Source of the DNA: Paenibacillus massiliensis subsp. panacisoli DSM 21345 | GTDB taxonomy: Bacteria > Bacillota > Bacilli > Paenibacillales > Paenibacillaceae | Assembly: GCF_000426545.1 (NCBI RefSeq) | Contig: NZ_AUFO01000017.1 | Location: 101,412-165,411 of the forward strand | Direction of reading: 5' to 3' | Length of the DNA: 64,000 bases | Part shown: piece by piece, positions 42,063 to 52,064 of the stretch | Layout: the number at the start of each line of letters is the position of its first letter | Numbering within the stretch: position 1 is the first letter of the stretch | The notes under the pieces: generated by a model | Seen by the model: the letters and a program-made list of their open reading frames with translations, nothing else | Told to the model about the DNA's origin: nothing | Databases searched by the model: none | Program-made: the position numbers and the translations under genes

Positions 42063-42524
42063 ATGTCGGATCAATATGCATTTCAATTAATGAACAGAAC
42101 TCGTCAAGGCTTGCTAAAGCATCTGGAATCACTGCCAGCGGACAAGCGAGGGGTGGTCCCGGCAGGCTTTAATAATAATGTGCATTGGCAACTGGGTCAT
42201 GTCATTACCGTGACAGACGGGCTTATTCACCGCTTCTCTGGAAGAGCCATTACACTGCCAGAGCACTTCGCTGCTTTTTTCGGTCCAGGAACCAAGCCAG
42301 CTGATTGGACGGAAGAGCCACCAGCGTGGGATGAGTTAATTCAATTGCTCAAGGATCAGCCTGCCCAGCTTCGTGGGACGTTTGAGTCTGTGCTGGAGGA
42401 GCCAGTTGCGCAGAAGGACAATTTTGCGAGTGCTGTGACTGTCGGGGATCTGTTCCACCTGTGCAACACGCATGAGAGCTCGCATACTGGAATGGTGAAC
42501 GCGATGGTGCGTATCTTGAAATAG
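42063..42524 (+). CDS. DinB-family (DinB_2) four-helix protein
   Basis: 153 residues, four-helix bundle with three conserved His positions for a metal: NNVHWQLGHVITVTDG and the C-terminal CNTHESSHTGMVNAM. Members include thiol-S-transferases that use bacillithiol; others have no known activity. Start ATG follows AGGGGGAAA. Single gene ending in its own terminator. Confidence 0.85.
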   Translation: MSDQYAFQLMNRTRQGLLKHLESLPADKRGVVPAGFNNNVHWQLGHVITVTDGLIHRFSGRAITLPEHFAAFFGPGTKPADWTEEPPAWDELIQLLKDQPAQLRGTFESVLEEPVAQKDNFASAVTVGDLFHLCNTHESSHTGMVNAMVRILK

Positions 42525-42553
42525 ATGGTGTCTACATAACGGGATCAAACGTG

Positions 42554-42587
42554 GCCGACAAGACGAAGTGCTTGTCGGCTATTTCTG
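42554..42587 (+). terminator. Rho-independent terminator of the DinB gene
   Basis: GCCGACAAG / CTTGTCGGC perfect 9-bp stem, then TATTTCTG. Confidence 0.75.
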
Positions 42588-42760
42588 TATGTATAGGTAT
42601 CCGGGGTAACGCTGCTGCTAAGAGATGGAATCCAAAGAGTAAGGAATACAAATATGTTGCTTAAGAATGTAACACTAGTGAACTACATCCGGTTGATAGA
42701 TCTATAAAAGCTGGTGACACGGTTTATAAAATACTAGATTAAATAGTGCCGTAGCTGAGC

Positions 42761-43639
42761 TCACGTTCGTTCTGGTCGCCAGTATTGCTGACGATAGTGC
42801 TTCGGGGACATGCCGAATTTATCCTTGAAGCATCTGGAGAAATAGCTGGCTTGTGTAAATCCTGCCTCCTCCGTGATTTGCTGGATCGGCCAATCCGTCT
42901 GTAGCAGCAGATTACGTGCCTGCTCCAGTCGATACGCCATGAGATATTCAAGTGGCGTACACTGGAAGGTCAGCTTCATACAGCGAGCCAGATAGTTCTG
43001 GTGTAGGTGAAAGTGAGCCTCCAGATCATGATTCGTGATTGGCTCCTGATAGTGCTGCTTCAGATACATTTCGATCTTCTCGGCAAGCCGCGCAGAGCTA
43101 CTGGTATGGTTCTGATCATATTCCAGAGTGCGGAAAATGTTCACAAAGGTCTGCTGTGTCTCCCACAAGGCCAGCTTCCTTGGCTGCAATGTTGAAGACA
43201 ATAGGTAGTCCAGCTTGGTAAAGAGCTCCTGCGCATTGTGCACTTGCTGGAATTTCGGCAGATGAATGGTCGTATGCTCCGAATGAAAATGCAGCTCTGG
43301 CATGGGAGAGCTCGGTGTGATCAGGTGGGGAGAAGGTTGGGCCAGCCACGTACTATTGGTCTGAAAATGGAACCAGTAGAAGGAGGTCCGTGTCGTACAT
43401 GCCTCCATCGGAAAATGATGCTTATCTGGCTCCAGAATAAGTGCATCATGTTCACCCAGCAGCCATGAGCGACCTTCCTCTCCAAGGTGCAGCTTCCCCT
43501 CTTTGACGATAATGACGTCAAAATACCCCAGATTGTACCGATTCGGATGTCGATCCCCTTCCTGGTATGTTGTGAGATTCCCCTCGATAAAATAGGGCAA
43601 CGGAGGCACAAGGAAGGAGAGAAAGTCCGTGTCGCTCAT
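42761..43639 (-). CDS. AraC-family transcriptional regulator
   Basis: 292 residues. N-terminal cupin-like sugar-sensing part (NLGYFDVIIVKEGKLHLGEEGRSWLLGEHDALILEPDKHHFP), C-terminal double helix-turn-helix (ITNHDLEAHFHLHQNYLARCMKLTFQCTPLEYLMAYRLEQARNLLLQTDWPIQQITEEAGFTQASYFSRCFKDKFGMSPKHYRQ). Transcribed away from the GH127 and symporter genes, so it most likely activates them when an arabinose-type sugar is present. Inducer not visible from sequence. Confidence 0.88.
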   Translation of the reverse strand: MSDTDFLSFLVPPLPYFIEGNLTTYQEGDRHPNRYNLGYFDVIIVKEGKLHLGEEGRSWLLGEHDALILEPDKHHFPMEACTTRTSFYWFHFQTNSTWLAQPSPHLITPSSPMPELHFHSEHTTIHLPKFQQVHNAQELFTKLDYLLSSTLQPRKLALWETQQTFVNIFRTLEYDQNHTSSSARLAEKIEMYLKQHYQEPITNHDLEAHFHLHQNYLARCMKLTFQCTPLEYLMAYRLEQARNLLLQTDWPIQQITEEAGFTQASYFSRCFKDKFGMSPKHYRQQYWRPERT

Positions 43640-43887
43640 ATATGCTTCAGCTCCTTTCTCTAATATGCGGAATCATGTATGCGAAATCACACTGTCATCC
43701 GAAGGACATATGGATAGCCGTATACATGAATTGAACTGACCGTCTAGACCTGGACGAGCCCTTGCATTCAGTACGTGTAAGAAGTGTGGAATTGTATATG
43801 TTTTAGTTGAGGCTGGCGATGTTGTTTTGAGCGTAGGGTTGCTACACTTGAACCATGCTCATTACTTTAGCGTGAATTACCTAAAAA

Positions 43888-43901
43888 TGAAAGCGTTATA
43901 T
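43888..43901 (+). promoter_or_regulatory. cre-like site upstream of the GH127 gene
   Basis: TGAAAGCGTTATAT matches the cre consensus at 12 of 14 positions, 25 nt before the start codon. Confidence 0.5.
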
Positions 43902-43925
43902 TTTTTGAAAAAGGATGTGGAAATC

Positions 43926-45869
43926 ATGCAAGTCGCCAAGCCAGTCAAACAAGTCACCGTAGAGGATGCCTTCTGGAAGAAATATAAGCAGGTCGTAGCA
44001 GAGGAGGTGATCCCGTATCAGTGGAAAGCCTTGAATGATGAACTACCAGACACCGAGCCCAGTCATGCGATCGAGAACTTCCGAATAGCTGCTGGGGAGT
44101 CTACTGGAGAGTATTACGGGACAGTCTTTCAGGATAGCGATCTCGCTAAATGGCTGGAGACGGTGGCCTTCAGCTTGCGCGATCATCCGAACCCGGAGCT
44201 GGAGCGACAGGCCGACGAGATCATAGAACTGCTCGGCAGGGCACAGGCTGAGGACGGATATCTGAATACGTACTATATGCTGAAGGAACCAGACAATCGC
44301 TGGACGAATCTGCGGGATAATCATGAGCTTTATTGTGCAGGGCACTTTCTGGAGGCAGCGGTCGCCTACTATGAGACAACAGGCAAGACGAAGCTGCTGC
44401 ACATTATGGAGAAGTACGTAAGCCTCATTCAGCAGACCTTCGGTACAGGTGATGGACAGCTCAGGGGCTATCCGGGACACGAGGAGATTGAGCTTGCCTT
44501 AATCAAGCTGTATAACGTGACAGGTAAGTCGTCTTACCTTGAGCTGGCACAATATTTCATTGAGCAGCGGGGGCAGAACCCGATCTATTTCGTGGAGGAG
44601 CTGGAACGGAGGAAGGGGATTCAGACGGCGTCGACCTGGAATGATGATAACCGCATCAATTTCGGCCTTGGCTTCGAGTATCAGCAAGCACATCGGCCCG
44701 TTCGCGAGCAGAAGGAGGCTGTAGGCCATGCAGTCAGAGCGATGTATCTGTACACGGCGATGGCAGATTTGGCAGCAGTAACTAAGGACGCTTCTCTGCT
44801 GCAGGCGTGTGACACGCTTTGGGAGGATGTCACGAATCACAAAATGTACATCACGGGCGGGGTAGGATCAGCCGTCAACGGTGAAGCCTTCACTTCCAAA
44901 TACGATCTCCCCAATGACACCATGTACTGTGAGACCTGTGCTTCTGTGGGATTGGTCTTCTGGGCTAATCGCATGCTGCGTATGGCTCCTGATCGTAAGT
45001 ATGTGGATGTGCTGGAGCGTGCACTATACAACGGGACAATCAGCGGTATGGACCTGGACGGCAAGCGCTTTTTCTACGTGAATCCATTGGAGGTGAATCC
45101 GTATCAAGCCTCGCGGGCAGATCAGGAGCATGTGAAGCCAGAGCGGCAGAAATGGTTCTTCTGTGCTTGCTGCCCGCCGAATCTGGCACGCATGATCGCT
45201 TCTGTCGAGGACCATGTGTACACCCAGACGGAGGATACATTGTATACACACTTGTATATATCTGGCAGGGCGAATCTGACTCTATCCGGGCAGGAGGTTG
45301 AAATCGTACAAACGCATCACTATCCATGGAACGCAGATATTCAGCTTACGGTACGTACGGCTAACCCAACTGAATTTACTTGGGCACTACGGATTCCGGG
45401 CTGGTGTAGGCAGGCTGAAGTGCAGGTGAACGGTGAGAAGATCCCTGTGCAGGCACTGGACAAAGGCTACCTTCTCATTCAGCGTACCTGGAGCGATGGT
45501 GATGAGGTTACCCTACATCTGGCGATGCCAGCTGAGCGTATGCGCAGTCATTCTCTTGTCTCCATGAATCAGCAGCAGGTAGCGCTACAGCGTGGTCCAG
45601 TCGTGTATTGCCTGGAGGAAGTGGATAACGGGGAAAATCTCGGTTCTCTCCGCTTGCCGCAGGATAGTCCGATTCACGAGAGGTTCGAAGAAGAGCTGCT
45701 CGGCGGGATCGTGAAGCTGAGTGCAGAGGGGTATCGACTGACAGGACCCTCGGACCTATACAGTGCGGAGCCGCTTGCGAAGGTCCCGCAGCGGATTACG
45801 GCTATTCCTTATTACGCTTGGTGTAATCGAACTCCGGGTGAAATGCGTGTATGGATCTATGAAGGCTAA
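43926..45869 (+). CDS. GH127 beta-L-arabinofuranosidase-type glycoside hydrolase
   Basis: 647 residues, no signal peptide, so intracellular. (Alpha/alpha)6 barrel with the GH127 zinc and catalytic set: DTMYCETCASVGLVFWANRM (Glu and Cys) and KWFFCACCPPNLARMIASVEDH (paired Cys, one being the nucleophile in characterised members). C-terminal beta domains follow, with WALRIPGWC and RGPVVYCLEEVDN. It removes beta-L-arabinofuranose, or related sugars, from short glycans. Start ATG is chosen after AAGGATG, giving the usual MQVAKPVKQVTVEDAFW opening; the frame is open further upstream. Next to a GPH symporter and divergent from an AraC activator. Confidence 0.9.
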   Translation: MQVAKPVKQVTVEDAFWKKYKQVVAEEVIPYQWKALNDELPDTEPSHAIENFRIAAGESTGEYYGTVFQDSDLAKWLETVAFSLRDHPNPELERQADEIIELLGRAQAEDGYLNTYYMLKEPDNRWTNLRDNHELYCAGHFLEAAVAYYETTGKTKLLHIMEKYVSLIQQTFGTGDGQLRGYPGHEEIELALIKLYNVTGKSSYLELAQYFIEQRGQNPIYFVEELERRKGIQTASTWNDDNRINFGLGFEYQQAHRPVREQKEAVGHAVRAMYLYTAMADLAAVTKDASLLQACDTLWEDVTNHKMYITGGVGSAVNGEAFTSKYDLPNDTMYCETCASVGLVFWANRMLRMAPDRKYVDVLERALYNGTISGMDLDGKRFFYVNPLEVNPYQASRADQEHVKPERQKWFFCACCPPNLARMIASVEDHVYTQTEDTLYTHLYISGRANLTLSGQEVEIVQTHHYPWNADIQLTVRTANPTEFTWALRIPGWCRQAEVQVNGEKIPVQALDKGYLLIQRTWSDGDEVTLHLAMPAERMRSHSLVSMNQQQVALQRGPVVYCLEEVDNGENLGSLRLPQDSPIHERFEEELLGGIVKLSAEGYRLTGPSDLYSAEPLAKVPQRITAIPYYAWCNRTPGEMRVWIYEG

Positions 45870-45923
45870 TTAAGCCTGCCGTGAATATGGATGATTGACT
45901 GATGAGAGAGGGAGCTATGAACT

Positions 45924-47300
45924 ATGAGCACTAAAATTGTGGGCCCATCGCCAGCAACCGAGATTCCTACCGGAAAGGTGCCATTTCATCGCAAAATCAG
46001 CTACTCGCTAACAGATACGGCTGGCAACTTGCTATATTGCGTCATTTCGAGCTACCTGTTGTACTTTTATACGGATGTGTTTGGCTTATCCATCGGCATT
46101 GCGGGTATGCTGCTGTTCATTACCCGCTTGCTGGATGCGATTGATGCTCCAATCTGGGGAATCCTGATTGACCGGACGAAATCGAAATATGGCCAGAGCA
46201 GGCCGTATTTTCTCTGGCTGTCTATTCCATTTGCGGTGTTCATGGTGCTCACCTTTACGACACCGGACTGGAGCGATTCAGCCAAGATAACCTATGCTGC
46301 TGTCACCTATATCATAGCGGGTATTTTGTACACGGGGATCAGTACTCCGATTACCTCGATTTTGCCGAATCTGAGCACGGATTCCAATGAACGCGTTGTG
46401 CTGAACTCCTACCGAATGGTGGGGGGAAATGTAGGCTTCTTCGTTGCTACGACCTTCACTTTGCCGCTGGTCGGCTTCTTCGGTCAGGGGAATGATCAGA
46501 GGGGCTTCACACTTACGCTGTCGTTGTTCGGTGTGCTGGCTGTCCTGATGTTCATTACGGCGTTTACCCATCTGCGTGAGCATACGATAGTCAAGACACA
46601 GTCCATACCGATTGCCAAGAGCTTTGCGGCCATCAAGCGAAATTGGCCCTGGATGCTCGTTGTCACCGCCAATCTCTGTTATTGGATCGGACTCAATATT
46701 CGTTCAGCGACGCTGATCTATTATTTGCAATACAACCTGAACAGCAAGGATCTGGTGCCCTTAATCAATGCTTTGACCTCGCTGCAACTCATCTCCATGG
46801 TGCTGATTCCGCTATTAGCCCGTCGCATGGGCAAGTACATGATTATGGTGATTGGATTGGTGCTGGCCTCGGTGGGGCAGGTCGTGATTCTTGTTGGGGA
46901 TACGAGCCTGACGATGATTATTATAGGCTGGATTATCGGAGCGCTTGGATCAGGCTTTGCTTGCTCCATGCCATTCGCTATGCTGTCGGATACAGTAGAT
47001 TATGGCGAGTGGAGGAATGGCATTCGGGCCAGTGGCTTCCTGACTTCGATCGGCAGTGCATTTTGTATAAAGGCAGGTAGTGGCATCGGTGGATTGCTGC
47101 CCGCATGGGTGATGGCGCAGACTGGATATATTGCTGGAAGCGCGCAGACACCTACAGCATTGGCAGGCATTCAGTTCAGCTTTATTTGGCTGCCGTTCGT
47201 GATCTTCTTGCTTGGGACTTTGCCGATGCTCTGGTATAAGAGGTTCGAGCGTAATGAGTGTGTGATTCAACAGGAGCTATTAAGCAGAAGGGAAGCTTAG
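45924..47300 (+). CDS. GPH-family glycoside-cation symporter
   Basis: 458 residues, about twelve membrane segments. GPH marks: KISYSLTDTAGNLLYCVISSYLLYFYTDVFGLS at the N-terminus, RLLDAIDAPIWGILIDRTKSKYGQSRPYFLW, NSYRMVGGNVGFFVA, and DTVDYGEWRNGIRASGFLTSIGSAFCIKAGSGIGG in the C-terminal half. It would import an oligosaccharide with a cation and feed the intracellular GH127 enzyme encoded 54 nt upstream. Start ATG after GAGGGAGC; ends in a terminator. Confidence 0.92.
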   Translation: MSTKIVGPSPATEIPTGKVPFHRKISYSLTDTAGNLLYCVISSYLLYFYTDVFGLSIGIAGMLLFITRLLDAIDAPIWGILIDRTKSKYGQSRPYFLWLSIPFAVFMVLTFTTPDWSDSAKITYAAVTYIIAGILYTGISTPITSILPNLSTDSNERVVLNSYRMVGGNVGFFVATTFTLPLVGFFGQGNDQRGFTLTLSLFGVLAVLMFITAFTHLREHTIVKTQSIPIAKSFAAIKRNWPWMLVVTANLCYWIGLNIRSATLIYYLQYNLNSKDLVPLINALTSLQLISMVLIPLLARRMGKYMIMVIGLVLASVGQVVILVGDTSLTMIIIGWIIGALGSGFACSMPFAMLSDTVDYGEWRNGIRASGFLTSIGSAFCIKAGSGIGGLLPAWVMAQTGYIAGSAQTPTALAGIQFSFIWLPFVIFLLGTLPMLWYKRFERNECVIQQELLSRREA

Positions 47301-47358
47301 TATTTAGTATTTAGTATTGAGAAGCATTGGATGTACACAACGAGTCTTATATAAGCTG

Positions 47359-47397
47359 CGCAAGCTCTCCGCTGGCCGGACAGAGCTTGCGTTTTTT
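47359..47397 (+). terminator. Rho-independent terminator of the GH127-symporter operon
   Basis: CGCAAGCTCT / AGAGCTTGCG perfect 10-bp stem followed by six T. Confidence 0.9.
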
Positions 47398-47499
47398 AGT
47401 TCAACTTGCGACATGTAATCTCCATGAAAGGTTGGAATTCTACAAATATCGGTTGATCCTGTTTATTTCAGCGGGACGATATGCTTTGTACAATGATTT

Positions 47500-47512
47500 T
47501 GTAACGCTTACA
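47500..47512 (+). promoter_or_regulatory. cre-like palindrome upstream of the large secreted protein gene
   Basis: TGTAACGCTTACA, perfect 5-bp arms around CGC, about 90 nt before the start. One base shorter than the standard cre. Confidence 0.45.
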
Positions 47513-47604
47513 TTTCCAGGTAAAGGAGGTTGCGGCGGCATGATGAGACTTCAGGAGATTGGCAAGCAAACCAGGAACTCCGGTTCCAGAAGGGGGCCGT
47601 GTCG

Positions 47605-50600
47605 ATGAAGATCAAAGCATTTCTGGCGACTCTGTTACTGCTCACTACAGCTTCGATGTGGTGGCAGCAGACGGCTGCGGCACATGAGCTGTCGACAGGC
47701 GAGCTAACGATTCAGACGGGGCAACACGGGGAAATCTCATCCCTGCGCATTAATGGGGATACCTTTCCCACAGAGTATGTGATGAATGCTGTCGTCACTC
47801 CGGAGCAGAACACAGCGGATCATCAATGGCTGGGTGAGTTGATGTTCACGTACAGACTGGATGGGGGAAGCTGGACCAAGGCCTGGACGAATCAGTCAGC
47901 CGATGCCCGTACGATCACGAAGAGTGGCAACAAGGTCACTGTTACGTACGAGAACTCAAGTCGGCCTGAAGGCATCCGCAACTTCAAAGTCATCGAGACC
48001 TATACGGCAGAATCAGATGGTTCGGTGCTATGGAACATAGAGGTGAAGAATACGAGTGGTAAGGTGCTTGAGATCGGAGATTTCGGTCTGCCACTCCCAT
48101 TCAATGAGCAGTGGACGTATGGGGATGCGATCTATGAGACAAGAGTAGTGACGCATTCCTTTGTAGGCAACAATAGCTCTTATATCACGGCAGGACGTCC
48201 TAGCGGCGTGGGTCCGTTCCTGCTGCTGATTCCTGATGCTTCCACAGGTGCGGGCTTCGAATATCAGGACCGCTGGCGGGATGAAGAGCATCCGGGCAGC
48301 AAATGGGCATGGAATCCGGCTAACGAGGGCAAATGGATTGAGGGGCTGAATGTGTTCTATATTCACTCCAACGTCATCAAGTCCACGAACCGTGGCTATC
48401 TGCCGAATACAAGCCTGATACTGCAGCCCGGCGCGAGCCGGAATTACGGCTTCAAGTTCATAGCGGTAGACGATGAGCAGGATATGAAGAACACGCTCTA
48501 TGAGGAGAGTCTGCTGGATGTAACGGTCGTACCAGGGATGATTGTACCTACGAATCAGAAGGCCAAGGTGGATCTGCGCACGCAGCAGTCCATTCAGCAG
48601 GTAACGGATGCGCAGGGGAATGTCGTTCCGCTGCTGGAGACCAAGCCGGGCGGACATCACATCTATGAGCTGCAGCTCGCGCAGCTGGGTCCGAATAATA
48701 TTACCGTCCAGTATGGGAACGGACAGCGCAGTGTATTGCAGTTCTACGGAATTGAGCCTATTGATCAGGCCCTGCAGCGGCATTCGACCTTCATGGTCGA
48801 CAAGACACAATGGAATGTGCCTGGAGACCTGCGTGACAAGGTATTCGACGACTGGATGATGCATACCAAGTCCAAGCGCAACGTCTTCAATGGCTATTGG
48901 GGCTGGGGTGATGACTGGGGGCTGACCCACGGACAGTTCCTGGCGGAGAAAAATGTGCTGGCTCCCGTTGCGCGGGAGATTCAGGCCGTAGACGACTATC
49001 TGGAGACAGCCATCTGGACGAATCTGATGAATGGGCATCATGAGGACTACCTGATTCATGATTTCCTGATGCCAGAGCCGAATACGACACCGACATACCG
49101 GGGATACGCATATCCTCACGTCTACAATACGTATTTCAGCATGTACAAGATTGCCAAGGAATACCCGGAGATGATCGATTATGAGCATCCACCTGAGACT
49201 TACCTGCTTAGAGCATATAATATCTTCAAAGCTCTGTATGAAGGGCCTGTCGCCTACAATTGGAACACAGGTCTGATGGGCGAGCTGACGACCCCGGACA
49301 TTATTCAGGCGCTGCGCAATGAGGGGCTGGATGACGAGGCGGACGATATTGTAGAGAAGATGGACCGCAAGTTCAATAATTTCAAGAATACCAAATATCC
49401 TTACGGCTCCGAATACAGCTATGACAACACCGGCGAAGAAGCAGTGTATACGCTGGCCAAGATGAAGAAGGCTGCAGGGGAAGAAGAGAGCAAGGCCCTC
49501 GATATGATGAGTAAAATCAATGCCAAGACCCGAGCATCACGCGGTCATATGCCTATATGGTACTACTATGCTGATCCGGTCACGATCACCGGGGAGAACT
49601 GGTTCAACTTCCAGTACACGACCGCCCTGGCGGGGTACGCGATGGACGACTGGATTCGGTATCATGAGAACGAGGATCGTGAGGTTCAGCAGCGCATGTC
49701 CTATGCTGCCAAGATTGCGAATGTAGGTGCCATCAATTCGGGGCAGATCAGTGCAGATCCTGAGAATATCGGTGCTGTCGCCTGGACCTATCAGGCCGAA
49801 AAGGGCAACTATGGTACCAACGGTACCGGTGGTGGCCGCAATGTACCGCTTTTCAATGGCTGGCGCGGCATGAGCGGCGAGGCAGACCTGGGACTGTTCG
49901 GAGCGCTTCATACGCTAAGTGCGGACGTTGCCGTAGACCCGATCTTTGGCCTTACAGGCTACGGGGCAGAAGTGAGCAAGAATGATAATATTTATACCAT
50001 CGAGCCTTTGGATGGACTGTACAAACGAATCAATCTGATTACCGAGAAGCTGTACATGGAGCTATCCAAGGATCAATTTACAGAAGCGAAGCTCTCGACA
50101 GGGAAGGACTACGTGTGGTTCGAACTGAAGAATCAGACACCAGGTCAGGCGCATACGACTTACGTCACCTTTGAAGGCCTGCAGAAGGGAACCTATCTGA
50201 TCGAGGTAAATGGTGAAGTACGCGGTAAGTTTAATGCTTATGCCCCTGTTAATAGACTGGCTCTTGAGATAGGATCGGCCACGACCTATACGGTTGAGCT
50301 GACGCCGACGACACCTGATCCGAATCAGCCCCCTGTTGTTGATGCAGGTGAGGATATTACGGTGAAGCAGCCAGATCCTGTGGCGCTGAAAGGTGCTGTG
50401 ACCGACGATGGACTGCCGGCAGGAGTCGTGACGAGTGAATGGAGTCTGGAGGAAGGACCGCAGAATGCTACGGTTGCCTTCAGCAGATCAAGCTCGCTCC
50501 GTACGAAGGTGACGGTATCAGAGCCGGGAACCTATCGCTTCAAGCTGACAGCCAGTGATTCATTGCTGACGGCAGAGGATACGGTCACCGTCATTGTAGA

Positions 50601-51642
50601 GGCAGCGGCTCCGCTGCCAGAGCAGCTGGCGTTGTATAAGTTCAATGAGAGCGGCGGGGCTGCTGTCGTGGATTCCTCTGGCAGTGGGAATGATGCTGCC
50701 ATTCGCGGAGCGGTGGCACGGACACAGGGGATCGCAGGCAGGGCCGTCAGCCTGAACGGTACAGACAGTTATGTACAGCTTCCGGCTGGCATAGTGAGCC
50801 GCGCTGAGCAATTGACCGTCTCCAGTTGGGTCAAGGCGAATACTCTCAGCGATTATATGCGAGTATTTGACTTCGGGTCGGGTACGAATGAATATATGTT
50901 CCTGACACCTAAAGCAGGTAATCGAATGCTCTTCGCCATCACCGTTCAGGGGAATGGGCCGGGACAAGAGCAGACGATCAGCGGCCCTGCGCTGCCTACG
51001 GGAGTATGGAAGCATGTGGCAGTCACGCTGCAAGGCTCGACAGGTATTCTCTATGTGGACGGACAGGAGGTAGGACGCAACACCAATATGACATTGACGC
51101 CGCAGCGTCTAGGTCAGACGAAGAATAATTACATCGGGAAGTCACAGTATCCTGATCCTTATTTTCACGGGCTAGTGGATGATTTTCGCATCTACAGCCG
51201 TGCACTGAATGCTACAGAGATTCAGGCGCTGGCTGATGCGACTACGCTGCAGCAGGCCATCACGAATACGATGGTTTTGCAGGAAGTGCAGGTAACGACG
51301 CAGGTAGGAATCGAGCCTGAGCTGCCAAGTGTCATCGAAGCAACTTATGGTGACGGCTCGACGACATGGCTGAATGTCGTGTGGGGAGAAATGGATGCTG
51401 CGCAGTATGCGGTACCGGGTACATTTGAGATCACGGGTGAAGTCGAGGGAACCGAAGTGCTGGCCAAGGCGGTCATTACGGTCGTCGAGGCGAATTCAGT
51501 GGCACCTGAAGCAGATCAGGATTCGGAGAATACGGAAGCGCAGGATACGGAACTGAAGGATACGGAACGGCAGGATATGGAACTGCAGGATACGAGGCCG
51601 TTGGACACGAGTCTGCAGAAGCTTGGCCGAAATGAAGTGTAG
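47605..51642 (+). CDS. Large secreted multidomain carbohydrate-active protein (DUF5695-like, LamG, Big_4)
   Basis: 1345 residues. Signal peptide ending near TAAAHEL. Residues about 20-900 form one large region: first beta-rich (FKVIETYTAESDGSVLWNIEVKNTSG), then an all-helical part with glycoside-hydrolase-like toroid features (GYWGWGDDWGLTHGQF, YPYGSEYSYDNTGEEAVYTLAKM, NWFNFQYTTALAGYAMDDWI). It resembles DUF5695-type proteins, a family I associate with Paenibacillus glycan loci. Then come a PKD/Ig-like module (about 920-1000), a LamG/concanavalin-like module (about 1005-1205), a Big_4 module (about 1215-1300), and a tail of degenerate QDTEL repeats. Likely attacks or binds a plant glycan outside the cell. 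Catalytic residues not identified. Start ATG is 8 nt after AGGGGG. Confidence 0.8.
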   Translation: MKIKAFLATLLLLTTASMWWQQTAAAHELSTGELTIQTGQHGEISSLRINGDTFPTEYVMNAVVTPEQNTADHQWLGELMFTYRLDGGSWTKAWTNQSADARTITKSGNKVTVTYENSSRPEGIRNFKVIETYTAESDGSVLWNIEVKNTSGKVLEIGDFGLPLPFNEQWTYGDAIYETRVVTHSFVGNNSSYITAGRPSGVGPFLLLIPDASTGAGFEYQDRWRDEEHPGSKWAWNPANEGKWIEGLNVFYIHSNVIKSTNRGYLPNTSLILQPGASRNYGFKFIAVDDEQDMKNTLYEESLLDVTVVPGMIVPTNQKAKVDLRTQQSIQQVTDAQGNVVPLLETKPGGHHIYELQLAQLGPNNITVQYGNGQRSVLQFYGIEPIDQALQRHSTFMVDKTQWNVPGDLRDKVFDDWMMHTKSKRNVFNGYWGWGDDWGLTHGQFLAEKNVLAPVAREIQAVDDYLETAIWTNLMNGHHEDYLIHDFLMPEPNTTPTYRGYAYPHVYNTYFSMYKIAKEYPEMIDYEHPPETYLLRAYNIFKALYEGPVAYNWNTGLMGELTTPDIIQALRNEGLDDEADDIVEKMDRKFNNFKNTKYPYGSEYSYDNTGEEAVYTLAKMKKAAGEEESKALDMMSKINAKTRASRGHMPIWYYYADPVTITGENWFNFQYTTALAGYAMDDWIRYHENEDREVQQRMSYAAKIANVGAINSGQISADPENIGAVAWTYQAEKGNYGTNGTGGGRNVPLFNGWRGMSGEADLGLFGALHTLSADVAVDPIFGLTGYGAEVSKNDNIYTIEPLDGLYKRINLITEKLYMELSKDQFTEAKLSTGKDYVWFELKNQTPGQAHTTYVTFEGLQKGTYLIEVNGEVRGKFNAYAPVNRLALEIGSATTYTVELTPTTPDPNQPPVVDAGEDITVKQPDPVALKGAVTDDGLPAGVVTSEWSLEEGPQNATVAFSRSSSLRTKVTVSEPGTYRFKLTASDSLLTAEDTVTVIVEAAAPLPEQLALYKFNESGGAAVVDSSGSGNDAAIRGAVARTQGIAGRAVSLNGTDSYVQLPAGIVSRAEQLTVSSWVKANTLSDYMRVFDFGSGTNEYMFLTPKAGNRMLFAITVQGNGPGQEQTISGPALPTGVWKHVAVTLQGSTGILYVDGQEVGRNTNMTLTPQRLGQTKNNYIGKSQYPDPYFHGLVDDFRIYSRALNATEIQALADATTLQQAITNTMVLQEVQVTTQVGIEPELPSVIEATYGDGSTTWLNVVWGEMDAAQYAVPGTFEITGEVEGTEVLAKAVITVVEANSVAPEADQDSENTEAQDTELKDTERQDMELQDTRPLDTSLQKLGRNEV
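51535..51600 (+). repeat. 15-bp tandem repeats encoding a five-residue motif at the C-terminus of the large secreted protein
   Basis: Variants of CAGGATACGGAACTG encode QDTEL, KDTER, QDMEL and QDTRP. Probably a flexible or surface-contact tail. Confidence 0.7.
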
Positions 51643-51790
51643 GGGCTTATGCCTTCTCAAGCGCCGCCTGACCCGCAGGAGTGCCCGATTCGGGGAAGAT
51701 AAAGTGACCTTGGCGAAATAATTCATTGCTACGGAGCAACCCAGCACCTTGATGATAATAGCTCTATCTGAATAGATAGGAATGGTCGCT

Positions 51791-51823
51791 GTTTGCTTGG
51801 AGTTTGCTTGGAGTTCGCTTGGA
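51791..51823. repeat. 11-bp tandem repeat, three copies
   Basis: GTTTGCTTGGA, GTTTGCTTGGA, GTTCGCTTGGA in the gene-free stretch 51643-52148. That stretch also contains a terminator and copy D of the MITE-like repeat. Confidence 0.8.
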
Positions 51824-51968
51824 GCTAGTTGTTGCTGGAGCTGTTGGAAGCTTGAATGCTCTAAGCAAATACACCTTTTGAGTGAGATAGAATGCATCAT
51901 TTGGTGTATGCGAAATTAAGTTACACGGCATTTTGAGATACGAGATATACGGAATTGTAGGACATAGC

Positions 51969-52010
51969 AGAAGCCCTCCTAACCGCTTGCTGGCGGTTAA
52001 GAGGGCTTCT
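51969..52010. terminator. Strong hairpin between convergent genes
   Basis: AGAAGCCCTC(C)TAACCGC pairs with GCGGTTAAGAGGGCTTCT, then GTGTGC. Could end the large secreted-protein gene and, read from the other side, bdhA. Confidence 0.75.
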
Positions 52011-52064
52011 GTGTGCTTACAGAATCACTGGTTCGGTGGATTAACAAAGTTGCTATCTTCGCTC

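Noticed and set aside
48028..49188. 386-codon minus-strand frame opposite the large secreted protein gene
   Set aside because: Antisense shadow; no ribosome site, signal or recognisable motif.
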